From Pseudomonas tensinigenes (GTDB taxonomy: Bacteria > Pseudomonadota > Gammaproteobacteria > Pseudomonadales > Pseudomonadaceae): a DNA stretch of 64,000 bases. The DNA lies in assembly GCF_014268445.2 (NCBI RefSeq), contig NZ_CP077089.1, positions 1,109,501-1,173,500 on the forward strand, in the 5' to 3' direction. Below the pieces are notes generated by a model. The model was not told the DNA's origin and did not search any database. It saw nothing but the letters and a program-made list of their open reading frames with translations. The position numbers were made by a program, and so were the translations under genes. This document shows positions 26,197 to 36,411 of the stretch, one piece after another; position 1 is the first letter of the stretch; every line of letters starts with the position of its first letter.

Positions 26197-27017
26197 TGCG
26201 CACCTCCGGTTCGTTGCCACAAGAAGCTGGCGAGATGTTGCCCGCGTAGCGCTTCTTTTTGTTTCTCCAATGCGCCGTTGATGTTCATCAAACAGCCACA
26301 GTCGGCGCTTAACACCTGATGCGCGCCGGAATCCTTCAGCGCTTTGGTCTTGTCAGCCACCATTGCGCCGGAAATGTCTGGCATACGGACGCTGAATGTT
26401 CCGCCGAAGCCACAGCATTCGCTTTCGTGGTCGTGGTTGACCCGTTCCACGTTGCTCAACTGCGCCAACAACTCGCGGCCGTGCAGGTGGGTGTTCATTT
26501 CGCGACGTGCCGAACACGAAGTGTGCAGCGCGACTTTGACCGGCTCGCCGCTGTCCTTGAGCTGCACTTTGCAGACGAACAGCAGAAACTCTGCCAGTTC
26601 ATAGGTGCGGGCCGCGAGGGCCTGAACCTGTTTCAACGTGTCCGGCTCGTCCTTGAACAAGTCTGCGTAATGCTCACGCAGCATGCCCGCGCAGGAACCC
26701 GACGGCACCACCACCGGATAATCCCCGGCAAACAGGGCCAGTTGCGAGCGCGCTACCGTCCGCGCCTGCTCGGTGTAACCCGAGGTGTAGGCCGGTTGCC
26801 CGCAGCAACTCTGCCCTTGTGGATACTCGACCCGAATCCCTTCGCGCTCCAGCAAGTGGATCGCGTCCATCCCGGCTTCGGGGTAGAACAGATCGACCAC
26901 GCACGTGCCGAACAGGTAGACCCGCGACGGTTTCTCGCTAGGGTATTGCCGAGGTTCGGGCAGTGGCGGTGCCACACGGGTCGCGTTTGGCACGGCGTTG
27001 TAAAAAAGCTCGCTCAT
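26193..27017 (-). CDS. lutA: L-lactate utilisation protein LutA (LldE)
   Basis: A 274-residue protein from ATG 27017 (MSELFYNAVPNATRV), GGAG upstream. Two CCG (cysteine-rich) domains are visible: QSCCGQPAYTSGY and later ECCGFGGTFSV, as in LutA/GlcF-type Fe-S subunits. The N-terminal 30 residues form an extension not present in all homologues. First gene of the lutABC run, after lldP on the same strand with a 150 bp gap. Confidence 0.92.
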   Translation of the reverse strand: MSELFYNAVPNATRVAPPLPEPRQYPSEKPSRVYLFGTCVVDLFYPEAGMDAIHLLEREGIRVEYPQGQSCCGQPAYTSGYTEQARTVARSQLALFAGDYPVVVPSGSCAGMLREHYADLFKDEPDTLKQVQALAARTYELAEFLLFVCKVQLKDSGEPVKVALHTSCSARREMNTHLHGRELLAQLSNVERVNHDHESECCGFGGTFSVRMPDISGAMVADKTKALKDSGAHQVLSADCGCLMNINGALEKQKEALRGQHLASFLWQRTGGAQ

Positions 27018-27167
27018 CAGGCGTGTCTCCGGGTGGGCCCGGTTATCCGTCTGTTGCGGCTGCTGAATATAGAGAGAATTGCTTTCAGCAGCCTTACAGA
27101 CCGGGTTGTGAATTGCTGAAGCCGAAATCACGGATCGGCGTCGGTTTTTTCCATGCTTCTTGTAGGT

Positions 27168-28862
27168 TTAGTGGACCAGCATGCCGGTGAACCAGTAGGC
27201 CTGAGCCAGAGTGATCAGACCGACAATCGTTGCAAAGAATAGGCTGTGCTTGAGCGTGAAGCGGAACAGATCCGATTCCTTGCCCACCAGACCGGTCGCT
27301 GCGCAGGCCACGGCGATCGATTGTGGCGAGATCATTTTTCCGGTCACGCCGCCGCTGGTGTTGGCCGCCACCAGCAGGGTGTCATTGACGCCGATCTGGT
27401 GCGCAGTGGTCGCTTGCAGCGAACTGAACAGGGCGTTGGACGAAGTATCCGAACCGGTGAGGAACACACCGAGCCAGCCAAGGAATGGCGAGAAGAACGG
27501 GAAAGCCGCGCCGGTTCCGGCCAATACCAGGGCCATGGTCGAGGACATGCCGGAATAGTTGGTGACGAAAGCGAACGCCAGCACCATGCCGATCGACAGG
27601 ATTGGCCAGCGCAGTTCGTAGAAGGTCTCTTTCAAAGTGGTAAGACCAGTTTTGAAATTGATCTTCAAGACCAGCATCGAGATCAGCGCGGAGAAGAAAA
27701 TCGCCGTGCCGGTCGCGGAAATCGGGTCGAGTTTGAACACCGCTGGAATGGCAGTCGGGACGGCTACTATCGGTGCGGTTTTGATCACTAATTGATCAAG
27801 GTGCGGAATCGCGAAGTTGAACACCCAGCTGTACATCGAGCCGCCCGCGGCGAACATCGCTTTGAAAGGCTTCAGCGTCCAGATGGTCACCAGCACGGTG
27901 AGGATCAGAAACGGCGACCAGGCTTTGAAAATTTCCCCAAGGCTGTAAGGCGACGCCACGGTGGTGCGCTTTTGGCCGAAACCACCGACGCTGGCGGTGA
28001 TTGCTGCGCTGGAGGTGGCGCCAGCGATTTGCGCGCCGGCGGCGCGTTTTGGCTGCCAGATTTTCAGGAACAGAGTCAGCGAGATCAGGCTGGCCAGCGC
28101 CGAAGTGATGTCCGGCAATTCTGGCCCGATGAAGTTCGAGGTGAAGTATTGGGTGATGGCGAAGCTCAGGCCCGCGACCAGTGCAGCCGGCCAGGTTTCA
28201 CGCACACCGCGCAGGCCGTCCATCATGAACACCAGCCAGAACGGCACGAACAGCGACAGCAGCGGCAGTTGGCGACCGGTCATGGCGCCGATCTTGAAGG
28301 CGTCGATACCGGTGACTTGGCCGGCAACAATGATCGGAATTCCCAGTGCGCCGAACGCAACCGGTGCGGTGTTGGCAATCAGGCACAGGCCGGCGGCGTA
28401 CAGCGGGTTGAAGCCCAGTCCGACCAGCAGTGCGGCAGTAATCGCTACGGGCGCGCCGAAACCGGCGGCACCCTCCAGGAACGCACCGAAGCAGAAACCG
28501 ATCAGCAGCACTTGCAGGCGCTGGTCGTCAGTAATCGATAACACCGAACTGCGGATGACCTCGAACTGACCACTTTTCACCGTCAGCTTGTAGAGGAACA
28601 CCGCTGCGACAATGATCCAGGCAATCGGCCACAGACCGTAGGCGAAGCCATATCCGGCGGCGGCGAAAGCCATATCGACCGGCATCTGGAACGCGAAGAT
28701 TGCCACGGCAATCGACAGCGCAAGGGTGATGCTCCCGGCCACGTGGCCTTTGAGGCGGAACACCGCCAATGCGAGGAAAAAGAACACGATGGGGATGACG
28801 GCCGCGAGTGCGGATACGCCGAGACTGCCGAGCGGGCTGTATAGCTGTTGCCAGGTTTGCAT
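27168..28862 (-). CDS. lldP: L-lactate permease
   Basis: A 564-residue, highly hydrophobic LctP-family transporter with about a dozen membrane helices. Motifs include [16 protein letters not shown] and [19 protein letters not shown], the family signature, the latter near the C-terminus. It imports lactate (and glycolate) with protons. It is the first gene of the leftward lactate operon, and its promoter region carries a perfect LldR-type operator. The ribosome site before ATG 28862 is weak. Confidence 0.95.
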   Translation of the reverse strand: MQTWQQLYSPLGSLGVSALAAVIPIVFFFLALAVFRLKGHVAGSITLALSIAVAIFAFQMPVDMAFAAAGYGFAYGLWPIAWIIVAAVFLYKLTVKSGQFEVIRSSVLSITDDQRLQVLLIGFCFGAFLEGAAGFGAPVAITAALLVGLGFNPLYAAGLCLIANTAPVAFGALGIPIIVAGQVTGIDAFKIGAMTGRQLPLLSLFVPFWLVFMMDGLRGVRETWPAALVAGLSFAITQYFTSNFIGPELPDITSALASLISLTLFLKIWQPKRAAGAQIAGATSSAAITASVGGFGQKRTTVASPYSLGEIFKAWSPFLILTVLVTIWTLKPFKAMFAAGGSMYSWVFNFAIPHLDQLVIKTAPIVAVPTAIPAVFKLDPISATGTAIFFSALISMLVLKINFKTGLTTLKETFYELRWPILSIGMVLAFAFVTNYSGMSSTMALVLAGTGAAFPFFSPFLGWLGVFLTGSDTSSNALFSSLQATTAHQIGVNDTLLVAANTSGGVTGKMISPQSIAVACAATGLVGKESDLFRFTLKHSLFFATIVGLITLAQAYWFTGMLVH

Positions 28863-28913
28863 ATGGGGTGGCCCCTAATTGTTGTTGGTCAGGCACTGTC
28901 AGCGTTCTTGGAT

Positions 28914-28930
28914 AATTGGTAATACCAATT
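28914..28930. promoter_or_regulatory. LldR/FadR-type operator
   Basis: AATTGGTAATACCAATT is a perfect 8+1+8 palindrome of the TTGGTxxTACCAA type recognised by FadR-family lactate regulators. It lies 52 bp before lldP and about 195 bp before the divergent lldR. Confidence 0.8.
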
Positions 28931-29124
28931 TACAATCGCTGTTGGCTAGGGTAAAAGCCTTGATGTCGGTGTGTCAATTTGCCGCGCTAAAACTTTTGTC
29001 GAACAAGCGGTGCAGATCGCATCTGATCTGGTTTGCGCAAGTGGCGTCTGGTAGGTGTCGGCAAGGCGCCGATAGGCCAGAATAGAGAGCCCGGCGAGCG
29101 GTCGGGATCGTGGAGAAATGAGTT

Positions 29125-29892
29125 ATGGGGTTTGATCAGATACGTCAGCGCCGTTTGTCTGACGATATTGTCGAGCGACTTGAGGGGATGATCCTTGAGG
29201 GCACGCTGAAGTCCGGTGAGCGGCTGCCGGCGGAGCGCACGCTCGCCGAACAATTTGGCGTATCACGGCCGTCGCTGCGCGAAGCGATTCAGAAACTGGC
29301 GGCCAAAGGGCTGCTGGTCAGTCGCCAGGGCGGCGGCAATTATGTGGTGGAAAGCCTCGGGTCGACGTTCAGTGATCCGCTGTTGCAGCTGCTTGAAAGC
29401 AACCCCGAGGCACAACGCGATCTACTGGAATTTCGGCACACTCTGGAGGCATCGTGCGCCTATTACGCTGCATTGCGCGCTACTGATGTGGATCGCGAGC
29501 GCTTGACCGCAGCGTTCGAAGAACTACAGGACTGCTATTCGCGTCACGATGAAGTCAGCCGGGCGGAGGAGGGCGCGGCGGATGCGAAATTCCATCTGGC
29601 AATTGCCGAAGCCAGCCATAACGCGGTGTTGCTGCACACTATTCGCGGGCTGTTCGATCTGCTCAAACGTAATGTGGTCACCAACATCGGCGGCATGTAC
29701 AAGCAGCGCACGGAAACCCGCGACATGCTGATCACCCAGCATCGGGAATTGTATCTGGCGATTATCGAAGGTCGTGCGGAGCAGGCGCGGGAAGTCTCCA
29801 GCCGACATATTTTGTATGTGCAGGAGGTGCTGGAAGAGGTGCGGCAGGAAGTTCAGCGCATGGCTCGGGCGGAGCGGCGCAAGGGGATGTGA
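29125..29892 (+). CDS. lldR: FadR-family lactate operon regulator LldR
   Basis: A 255-residue GntR/FadR protein, start ATG 29125 behind GGAG. Residues 8-75 are the winged helix (DIVERLEGMILEGTLKSGERLPAERTLAEQFGVSRPSLREAIQKLAAKGLL in outline). Residues 95-240 are an FCD ligand-binding domain with H-x3-Asp type residues (FHLAIAEASHN, QHRELYLAIIEGRAEQAREVSSRH). Divergent to lldP and probably a lactate-responsive repressor of lldP-lutABC-dld. Confidence 0.9.
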   Translation: MGFDQIRQRRLSDDIVERLEGMILEGTLKSGERLPAERTLAEQFGVSRPSLREAIQKLAAKGLLVSRQGGGNYVVESLGSTFSDPLLQLLESNPEAQRDLLEFRHTLEASCAYYAALRATDVDRERLTAAFEELQDCYSRHDEVSRAEEGAADAKFHLAIAEASHNAVLLHTIRGLFDLLKRNVVTNIGGMYKQRTETRDMLITQHRELYLAIIEGRAEQAREVSSRHILYVQEVLEEVRQEVQRMARAERRKGM

Positions 29893-29924
29893 TCAGTTAT
29901 TTCTGTGTTGATGCTGCAATAGCT

Positions 29925-29989
29925 TTCGCGAGCAGGCTCGCTCCCACATTTGAAATGCATTCCAAGGTGGGAGGGAGCTTGCTCGCGAA
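29925..29989. repeat. REP/REPIN element
   Basis: Two inverted copies of the Pseudomonas REP motif (TTCGCGAGCAGGCTCGCTCCCAC in outline and its mirror GGTGGGAGGGAGCTTGCTCGCGAA). It lies between the convergent lldR and smpB genes and can serve as their terminator. Confidence 0.85.
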
Positions 29990-30011
29990 TACGCTCTAAA
30001 GGCAGAAGAAA

Positions 30012-30494
30012 TTAATCTTCCTTGCCCTTGTTGCGCACCGCACGCTGCAGTTCACGACCGGCGTCGCGTTCGCGCTCGGTGTCACGCTTGTCGTATTCCT
30101 TCTTGCCCTTGCCCAGAGCGATCTCGCACTTGACCATGTGCTTGCTCCAGTACCAGGACAGGCAGACGCAGGCGTAACCCTTTTGCTGCACCATCGCTGC
30201 AAGCTTTTCCAGCTCGCGGCGGTTGAGCAGCAATTTGCGTGTGCGCACCGGGTCGGCGATGACGTGGGTGCTTGCGGTCATCAGAGGCGTGATGTGGCTG
30301 CCGAGCAACCACGCTTCGCCATCCTTGAGCAGGACATAGCTGTCGACCAGCTGTAGCTTGCTTGCCCGCAGACTTTTTACTTCCCAGCCGGCCAGGACCA
30401 GACCAGCCTCGAACTTATGCTCGATGAAGTAATCGTGTCGCGCCTTTTTGTTCTGCGCGATGGTCCCTGTTGGGTGTTTCTTCTGTTTAGCCAT
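30012..30494 (-). CDS. smpB: SsrA-binding protein SmpB
   Basis: A 160-residue protein starting [43 protein letters not shown], the SmpB signature, and ending in the basic tail typical of the family ([32 protein letters not shown] in outline). It binds the tmRNA encoded by ssrA at 19933-20321 and delivers it to stalled ribosomes. Only about 10 kb separate the two. Confidence 0.97.
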   Translation of the reverse strand: MAKQKKHPTGTIAQNKKARHDYFIEHKFEAGLVLAGWEVKSLRASKLQLVDSYVLLKDGEAWLLGSHITPLMTASTHVIADPVRTRKLLLNRRELEKLAAMVQQKGYACVCLSWYWSKHMVKCEIALGKGKKEYDKRDTERERDAGRELQRAVRNKGKED

Positions 30495-30613
30495 AGGGGC
30501 GGCATTATATGGAGATAAACCGCTGTCGGCTACGGTGATGCTGCGTGCTTGAGCAGGTTGAGTGAATCCCGGACAATGCGGCCTCTTTTTCTAACGCTTG
30601 GGCGTGATAAACG

Positions 30614-32017
30614 ATGTCGACAGACAAGGTTTCTGTCCACGGCAGTTGGGCTAGCCGCTGGGTATTCATACTCGCCGCGACCGGTTCGGCCGTGGGACTG
30701 GGTAGTATCTGGAAGTTCCCCTACATGGTCGGGGTCTACGGCGGCGGTGCCTTTGTGCTGATGTTTCTGGCGTGTATCGCGCTGATCGGCATACCGGTCA
30801 TGCTCGCGGAAACCCTGATCGGCCGGCGCGCCCGGCAGAGTCCGGCGAACGCCTTGAAGGTGCTGGCGCTGGAAGCCGGGCACTCGGGCAAGTGGTCGTG
30901 GGGCGCATTTGCCGGGATGATCACGGCATTGCTGATCCTGTCTTTCTACAGTGTGGTCGGCGGCTGGTCGCTGGATTACATCGTCGACATGGGGCGCGGC
31001 GACTTCCAGGGCGCGACGGCCGATCAGGTCGGCGCCTATTTCGGCAATGTCATCTCTAATCCATGGCGCCTGACACTTTGGCATACGATTTTCATGCTGC
31101 TGTCGGCCTTCGTCATCGCCAAGGGCGTGGTCGCCGGGCTTGAGCGCAGCTTGCGCATCATGATGCCGCTGCTGTTCGTGATGATCCTGGTATTGCTGGG
31201 TTACAGCATGACCACCGGGCATTTCATGGAAGGCGTGCATTTCATGTTCGACTTTCACCCGGAAAAAGTCCTCGACGGCTTGCTGCCAGCGATGGGGCAC
31301 GCGTTCTTCTCGCTGAGCGTCGGTGTCGGCTCGATCATGATCTACGGCGCTTACATGCCAAAGACCTCTTCGTTGTCCGGTACAGTTGTCGGCGTGGCAC
31401 TGCTCGATACCTTCGTGTCGCTGGTCGCCGGTCTGGCGTTGTTCCCGATTGTGTTTGCTGGAGGCCTGAATCCTAGCGAGGGGCCTGGCCTGATGTTCGT
31501 CAGTCTGCCATTTGCCTTTGGTAACGTGGCCTTCGGCCAACTGATGGGTGTGGTGTTCTTTGTGCTGGTGGCGATTGCAGCCTGGAGTTCGGCAATCTCC
31601 CTGCTGGAACCAATGGTTGCCTATCTGGTTGAGCGCACCAAAGTCAGCCGCGCCTGGGTTACTTTCTGGCTGGCGTTCATCTGCTGGTTCGTTGGTCTGG
31701 GCACAGTGTTCTCCTTCAATATCTGGAAGGAAGCCAAATTTTTCGTGAACGAAGGCGGGATGTTCCATCTCTACCAATGGGGTGCGCAGAGCGGTCTGGA
31801 CTTCTTTGGCGTGATCGATTTCTTTACCTCGCGGATCATGTTGCCGCTCGGTGGCCTGTGTTTTGTGCTGTTTGCCGGATGGGTGATGGGGCGTGAAGCG
31901 GTACGCGACGAGTTGTCGATCCGCAACCCGGCACTGTTCGCCCTGTCTTTGTTCTTGATGCGCTACGTGGCGCCCATCGGCATTCTTGTAGTGTTTGCCG
32001 CTCAGCTCTGGAAGTAA
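30614..32017 (+). CDS. Neurotransmitter:sodium symporter (NSS) family transporter
   Basis: A 467-residue membrane protein starting MSTDKVSVHGSWASRWVFILAATGSAVGLGSIWKFPYMVGVYGGGAFVLMF, whose helix 1 GSAVGLGSIWKFPYM is the sodium- and substrate-binding signature of NSS/SNF transporters. About 11-12 membrane helices. It imports an amino acid or related compound with sodium; the specific substrate is not evident. The ribosome site is weak. Divergent from smpB by 119 bp. Confidence 0.92.
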   Translation: MSTDKVSVHGSWASRWVFILAATGSAVGLGSIWKFPYMVGVYGGGAFVLMFLACIALIGIPVMLAETLIGRRARQSPANALKVLALEAGHSGKWSWGAFAGMITALLILSFYSVVGGWSLDYIVDMGRGDFQGATADQVGAYFGNVISNPWRLTLWHTIFMLLSAFVIAKGVVAGLERSLRIMMPLLFVMILVLLGYSMTTGHFMEGVHFMFDFHPEKVLDGLLPAMGHAFFSLSVGVGSIMIYGAYMPKTSSLSGTVVGVALLDTFVSLVAGLALFPIVFAGGLNPSEGPGLMFVSLPFAFGNVAFGQLMGVVFFVLVAIAAWSSAISLLEPMVAYLVERTKVSRAWVTFWLAFICWFVGLGTVFSFNIWKEAKFFVNEGGMFHLYQWGAQSGLDFFGVIDFFTSRIMLPLGGLCFVLFAGWVMGREAVRDELSIRNPALFALSLFLMRYVAPIGILVVFAAQLWK

Positions 32018-32024
32018 CGCTCAC

Positions 32025-32459
32025 ATGACGACACATATTCAACGATCGGCATTGCTGCCGTACCCGGCGCAGTTTCTCTACGACCTGGTCAACGACGTCG
32101 CGCGCTACCCGGAGTTTCTGCCGTGGTGCTCCTCCGCTGAAGTGCTGGAAAGTTCGCCGGAACATATGCGCGCCAGTGTCGGCGTGGCCAAGGGCGGTCT
32201 CAGTCAGCATTTTGTGACGCGCAATACGCTGGTGCCGGGGCAGTCGATCGAGATGAACCTGGAAGAAGGGCCGTTCAACCAGTTGCACGGCGTCTGGGTG
32301 TTCAAGGTATTGAACGAGAAAGCCTGCAAGATCAGCCTGGATCTGTCGTTTGATTACGCCGGGCCACTGGTGCGCGCGACGTTGGGGCCGCTGTTCAATC
32401 AGGCCGCCAATACGCTGGTGGACGCGTTCTGTCAGCGTGCCAAGCAGATGCATGGTTGA
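32025..32459 (+). CDS. ratA: RatA family (Coq10-like START domain) protein
   Basis: A 144-residue protein from ATG 32025 (MTTHIQRSALLPYPAQFLYDLVNDVARYPEFLPWCSS). The START/Coq10 fold pattern is clear. The E. coli homologue was reported as a ribosome-association toxin RatA, and eukaryotic relatives bind coenzyme Q. It overlaps rnfH by 8 bp, and this ratA-rnfH pair beside smpB is conserved in gamma-proteobacteria. Confidence 0.9.
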   Translation: MTTHIQRSALLPYPAQFLYDLVNDVARYPEFLPWCSSAEVLESSPEHMRASVGVAKGGLSQHFVTRNTLVPGQSIEMNLEEGPFNQLHGVWVFKVLNEKACKISLDLSFDYAGPLVRATLGPLFNQAANTLVDAFCQRAKQMHG

Positions 32460-32766
32460 GCCGGTGATCGAGATAGAGGTGGTGTACGCGGCCGTGGACC
32501 GTCAGGTTTTGCGCTCGGTTAGCGTAAATGACGGCGCAACGGTGCGGGCTGCGGTGCTTGCATCGGGTATTGGTAGCGAGTTTCCTGAGCTGAATCTGGC
32601 GGAGTGTCCATTGGGCATTTTTGGCAAAGTGGTTGCTGATCCGGATTCTCGGGTAATTCAGGCGGGGGAGCGCATCGAGATTTACCGCCCATTGCTGGCC
32701 GATCCAAAAGAGGTTCGCCGTTTGCGTGCTGCGAAAGCAGCTGAAGCCAAGGCTCGAAACGTGTAA
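32452..32766 (+). CDS. rnfH: RnfH family protein
   Basis: A 104-residue ubiquitin-like-fold protein (MVEPVIEIEVVYAAVDRQVLRSVSVNDGATVRAAVLASGI in outline; GERIEIYRPLLADPKEVRRLRA). It is the usual partner of ratA, whose stop it overlaps, and ends at a strong bidirectional terminator. Biochemical function is uncertain. Confidence 0.9.
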   Translation: MVEPVIEIEVVYAAVDRQVLRSVSVNDGATVRAAVLASGIGSEFPELNLAECPLGIFGKVVADPDSRVIQAGERIEIYRPLLADPKEVRRLRAAKAAEAKARNV

Positions 32767-32779
32767 AAAGCCAAATCGC

Positions 32780-32820
32780 AGACAATAAAAAACCCGGAAT
32801 TTCCGGGTTTTTTATTGTCT
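32780..32820. terminator. Bidirectional rho-independent terminator
   Basis: AATAAAAAACCCGGAA pairs with TTCCGGGTTTTTTATT, with A/T runs on both sides. It separates rnfH (forward) from bamE (reverse). Confidence 0.92.
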
Positions 32821-32826
32821 CGCCAA

Positions 32827-33354
32827 TTATTGCGGCGAGGTGTCCAGCGGCTCAGGTGTTGGAACCGGAACGGTTTCTACACCATCGACGTCCTTCTGGA
32901 TCTGATCCAGCAAGGAACCTGGCTTCACCGGTTTTTCCGGTGTTGGCTTCTCGGCGTTTTCAGCAGGAGCGGTCACGGTGGTGCCACTGTCCTTGCCGAG
33001 AATGGCTTCGTCACGGCTTACGCCCGGCATGAAGTCACCGGACAGGCTGACAAGCTGGTCGTTTGAGTTGAAAATAACGCTGATGCGTTCCTGTTGGCGT
33101 TCACCGCCACCCGGTTGCAGGCTGTACAGATAATCCCAGCGATCGGCATGGAACGTGTCGACAAGCAGAGGGTTACCCATGATAAACCGTACTTGCGGCC
33201 GGGTCATTCCCGGGCGTAACTGGTCTATCATGTCCTGCGTGACGACATTGCCCTGCTGGATGTCGATTTTGTAAACCCCGGGGAATGAACAACCGGCGAG
33301 TGCGAGCAGTCCCACAAAGGTGAAACTGGTTAGCAAGAGCTTGGTGTTTTGCAT
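32827..33354 (-). CDS. bamE: Outer-membrane assembly lipoprotein BamE (OmlA)
   Basis: A 175-residue lipoprotein with a signal peptide and lipobox LAGC (Cys 22). The BamE core shows [46 protein letters not shown], matching the family. The C-terminal Pro/Glu-rich tail is longer than in E. coli, as usual for Pseudomonas. It is a subunit of the BAM complex that inserts beta-barrels. Divergent from fur. Confidence 0.95.
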   Translation of the reverse strand: MQNTKLLLTSFTFVGLLALAGCSFPGVYKIDIQQGNVVTQDMIDQLRPGMTRPQVRFIMGNPLLVDTFHADRWDYLYSLQPGGGERQQERISVIFNSNDQLVSLSGDFMPGVSRDEAILGKDSGTTVTAPAENAEKPTPEKPVKPGSLLDQIQKDVDGVETVPVPTPEPLDTSPQ

Positions 33355-33451
33355 CGGTGGGCGACTTCCACTATCTTGGCTGGGACAACGTAAACGCCGA
33401 TCATACCCGCATTAAGAGAAGCTGCGAAGCAGCATCGCGAGAAAGCTGACC

Positions 33452-33856
33452 ATGGTTGAAAATAGCGAACTACGCAAAGCCGGCCTTAAAGTGACCCTGC
33501 CACGGGTCAAGATCCTGCAAATGCTCGACTCCACCGAGCAGCGTCACATGAGTGCCGAGGACGTCTATAAGGCGTTGATGGAAGCTGGCGAGGACGTCGG
33601 TCTGGCCACGGTTTACCGTGTTCTGACCCAGTTCGAAGCAGCTGGCCTCGTGGTCCGTCACAATTTCGACGGTGGCCACGCGGTATTCGAATTGGCCGAT
33701 GGTGGTCACCACGATCATATGGTCAACGTGGAGTCGGGTGAAGTCATCGAATTCTTCGACGAAGAAATCGAAAAACTTCAGAAGTCTATCGTCGAGAAGC
33801 ATGGCTTCGAGATGGTTGATCACAACCTGGTGCTATACGTGCGCAAGAAAAAGTAA
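33452..33856 (+). CDS. fur: Ferric uptake regulator Fur
   Basis: A 134-residue Fur protein: winged helix (residues 1-80, GLKVTLPRVKILQMLDS, ATVYRVLTQFEAAGLV) and metal-binding part with GGHHDHMV and HGFEMVDHNLVLYV. It has no cysteine at all; where E. coli has CLDCGKVIEF it reads VESGEVIEF, a known feature of Pseudomonas Fur. The Zn/Fe regulatory histidines are kept. Divergent to bamE. Confidence 0.97.
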   Translation: MVENSELRKAGLKVTLPRVKILQMLDSTEQRHMSAEDVYKALMEAGEDVGLATVYRVLTQFEAAGLVVRHNFDGGHAVFELADGGHHDHMVNVESGEVIEFFDEEIEKLQKSIVEKHGFEMVDHNLVLYVRKKK

Positions 33857-33889
33857 GCATGTCGCGCGAATTTCGGTTCGCGAAACGAG

Positions 33890-33915
33890 CGAAGGCGACC
33901 CAAGGGTCGCCTTCG
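33890..33915. terminator. Hairpin between fur and recN
   Basis: CGAAGGCGACCC pairs perfectly with GGGTCGCCTTCG around AA. It sits between the convergent fur and recN genes. Confidence 0.8.
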
Positions 33916-33930
33916 TGCTTTCTGCCATCT

Positions 33931-35604
33931 TTAAACTTTTGCGGTGACGACCATTTTCTTGGCGTGGGCAAGGGACTCCTTGGTTAAGTCGATGCCGCCG
34001 AGCATTCGCGCGACTTCTTCTATACGGTCATTTTTGCTCAATTTGGATACGGCTGTGTGCGTTGCCTCTTCGCCCCGAACCTTGTGTACGAATAAATGTT
34101 GATGCCCTTGCGCCGCTACTTGGGGCAGGTGAGTCACTGTCAGTACCTGGCCGCGTTCGCCGAGGCGGCGCAATAACTGGCCGACGATTTCAGCGGTCGG
34201 GCCGCCGATGCCTACGTCGACTTCGTCGAATACCAGTGTTGGCACACGAGACGTTTGCGCGGTGATGACCTGAATAGCCAGGCTTATCCGTGACAACTCG
34301 CCACCGGATGCCACTTTCGCCAGCGCCTTCAGCGGTTGGCCGGGGTTAGCGCTGACCAGTAGTTCAACCTGTTCCAGTCCATTAGGTAGCAGTTCGTCGC
34401 TGCAGTTGGCGCGCAACTCAATGGTGAAGCGCCCACCGGGCATGCCCAGTCGCTGAATCTCCTGCTCCACCGCGCTGGCAAGACTGCCGGCAGCCTGATG
34501 CCGCAAATCGCTCAGTTCCCGTGCCTTCTCTTGATAGTGGCGGGCGTAGGAGGCCAGTTCTTCACCCAAGCGCTCGATGGATTCGTCATTGGCGTTGAGG
34601 GTTTCGATTTCATCGAGCAACTTCTGCTGCATCTCACCCACTTCGGTCGGCTGGATCCGGTGCTTGCGCGCCAGGGTGTAGATCGCGTCGAGGCGTTCTT
34701 CCAGATATTGCAGGCGTGCCGGATCGGCATCGAAGTTATCGAGGAAGCGATTGAGCTCGCCAACGGCCTCTTCGACCTGGATCTGTGCACTGGTCAGCAG
34801 GCTGCTGGCTTCGCCCAGTGCGCCGACGGAGTTATTCACGCTCGACAGACGATTAAGGCTGGCGGTCAGCGCGTTCAGCACATTGCCGGAATCGCTCTCG
34901 CTGCATTGCTCGACCACTTGCCGGCAAATGCCCAGCAGCGTCTCGGCGTTGGTCAGGTTTTTGTGTTCCTGCTCCAGTTGCTCCAGTTCGTTATCGCCGA
35001 GACCGAGGTTTTCCAGCTCTTCGAGTTGATAGCTCAGCAATTGGTGGCGCGCGCGTTGTTCGTCGCCGGAATTGGAGAGACGCTCCAGCTCCTGACGAGT
35101 CTGGCGCCAGCGCTGGGCGGCGAGCTGAACCTGGCGGGCCAGGTCGGTAGCGCCGGCGTACTCGTCCAGCAGGCGGCGATGAGTATCGGTTTTCAGTAGG
35201 GACTGGTGTTCATGCTGGCTGTGGATATCGATCAACAACTCGCCCAATGATTTGAGGTCGCCGAGCGGGCAGGGGGTGCCGTTGATGTAGCCGCGTGAAC
35301 GACCTTCCGAGGTGATCACCCGGCGCAGAATGCACGGGCCATCGGTCTCCAGATCGCGCTCGGCCAGCCATGCGCTGGCTTCAGGGATGTCCGCCAGATC
35401 GAAGGTCGCGAGGATGTCGGCCTTGTCGGCGCCGGGGCGAACCACGCCGCTGTCGGCACGATCACCGAGGGTCAGGCCCAGGGCATCGAGCATGATCGAC
35501 TTGCCGGCGCCGGTTTCACCCGTGATCACGCTCATCCCGCGATCAAGTTCGAGATCGAGATGTTCAACGATGGCGTAGTTATGTACGGACAGGTGCACCA
35601 GCAT
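33931..35604 (-). CDS. recN: DNA repair protein RecN
   Basis: A 557-residue SMC-like ATPase. Start ATG 35604 (MLVHLSVHNYAIVEHLDLELDRGMSVITGETGAGKS) with GGGAG upstream. The Walker A is GETGAGKS, the Walker B region reads VPTLVFDEVDVGIGG, and long coiled coils lie between. It acts in double-strand break repair and is usually SOS-controlled. Convergent with fur, divergent from grpE. Confidence 0.97.
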   Translation of the reverse strand: MLVHLSVHNYAIVEHLDLELDRGMSVITGETGAGKSIMLDALGLTLGDRADSGVVRPGADKADILATFDLADIPEASAWLAERDLETDGPCILRRVITSEGRSRGYINGTPCPLGDLKSLGELLIDIHSQHEHQSLLKTDTHRRLLDEYAGATDLARQVQLAAQRWRQTRQELERLSNSGDEQRARHQLLSYQLEELENLGLGDNELEQLEQEHKNLTNAETLLGICRQVVEQCSESDSGNVLNALTASLNRLSSVNNSVGALGEASSLLTSAQIQVEEAVGELNRFLDNFDADPARLQYLEERLDAIYTLARKHRIQPTEVGEMQQKLLDEIETLNANDESIERLGEELASYARHYQEKARELSDLRHQAAGSLASAVEQEIQRLGMPGGRFTIELRANCSDELLPNGLEQVELLVSANPGQPLKALAKVASGGELSRISLAIQVITAQTSRVPTLVFDEVDVGIGGPTAEIVGQLLRRLGERGQVLTVTHLPQVAAQGHQHLFVHKVRGEEATHTAVSKLSKNDRIEEVARMLGGIDLTKESLAHAKKMVVTAKV

Positions 35605-35763
35605 AAAGGCCGCTCCCAAGCTAAAGGTCTGGTTATTTATACAGTGTTTTGTTTCGCGCTGACAATGCCCTCCCTTAGGTCGATTTGCTTGAACCGAAAA
35701 TCTGCTTAGCGCATTGAGGAATGAAGATTCGGCGCTTTTTTGTAGGGTTAATGTTTGAAGGCC

Positions 35764-35792
35764 CTTGAAGCCTGATTTTGCGGCCCCATATA
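35764..35792 (+). promoter_or_regulatory. Sigma-32 (RpoH) promoter of grpE
   Basis: CTTGAAG, 13 bases, then CCCCATATA: an almost perfect heat-shock promoter with the correct spacing, 52 bp before grpE. Confidence 0.85.
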
Positions 35793-35844
35793 TCGGGGCA
35801 GAAGCGCGAGTCAGGCTCGCGGACGAAATTGAAAGGAGAATTCT

Positions 35845-36411
35845 ATGGCTGACGAACAGACAGTAGATACGCAAAACCCAGAAGCCAATCAGGCGCCCGA
35901 AGGTTCGGGTGATGACCTGGCGACCCGTGTACAAGTGCTCGAAGAGCAATTGGCCGCCGCGCAGGATCAATCTCTGCGTGTTGCTGCCGATCTGCAGAAC
36001 GTCCGTCGCCGTGCCGAGCAGGATGTCGAGAAGGCGCACAAGTTTGCCCTGGAAAAATTTGCTGGCGACCTGTTGCCGATCGTCGACAGCCTGGAGCGCG
36101 GCCTCGAGCTGTCGAACCCGGACGACGAAAGCATTCGTCCGATGCGTGAAGGCATCGAGCTGACGCTGAAAATGTTCCACGACACCCTCAAGCGTTATCA
36201 GCTGGAAGCGATCGACCCGCATGGCGAACCGTTCAACGCCGTTCAGCATCAGGCGATGGCCATGCAAGAAAGCGCCGACGTAGAACCGAACAGCGTTCTG
36301 AAAGTGTTCCAGAAGGGCTACCAGCTCAACGGTCGCCTGTTGCGTCCGGCCATGGTTGTGGTCAGCAAGGCGCCTGCGCCAATTTCGCCTTCGATTGACG
36401 AGAAGGCTTGA
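35845..36411 (+). CDS. grpE: Nucleotide exchange factor GrpE
   Basis: A 188-residue protein with an acidic disordered N-terminus, a long coiled coil (about 30-90) and the conserved C-terminal beta part ([24 protein letters not shown] in outline). It releases ADP from DnaK. AAGGAGA lies before the start. A sigma-32 promoter stands upstream. Confidence 0.97.
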   Translation: MADEQTVDTQNPEANQAPEGSGDDLATRVQVLEEQLAAAQDQSLRVAADLQNVRRRAEQDVEKAHKFALEKFAGDLLPIVDSLERGLELSNPDDESIRPMREGIELTLKMFHDTLKRYQLEAIDPHGEPFNAVQHQAMAMQESADVEPNSVLKVFQKGYQLNGRLLRPAMVVVSKAPAPISPSIDEKA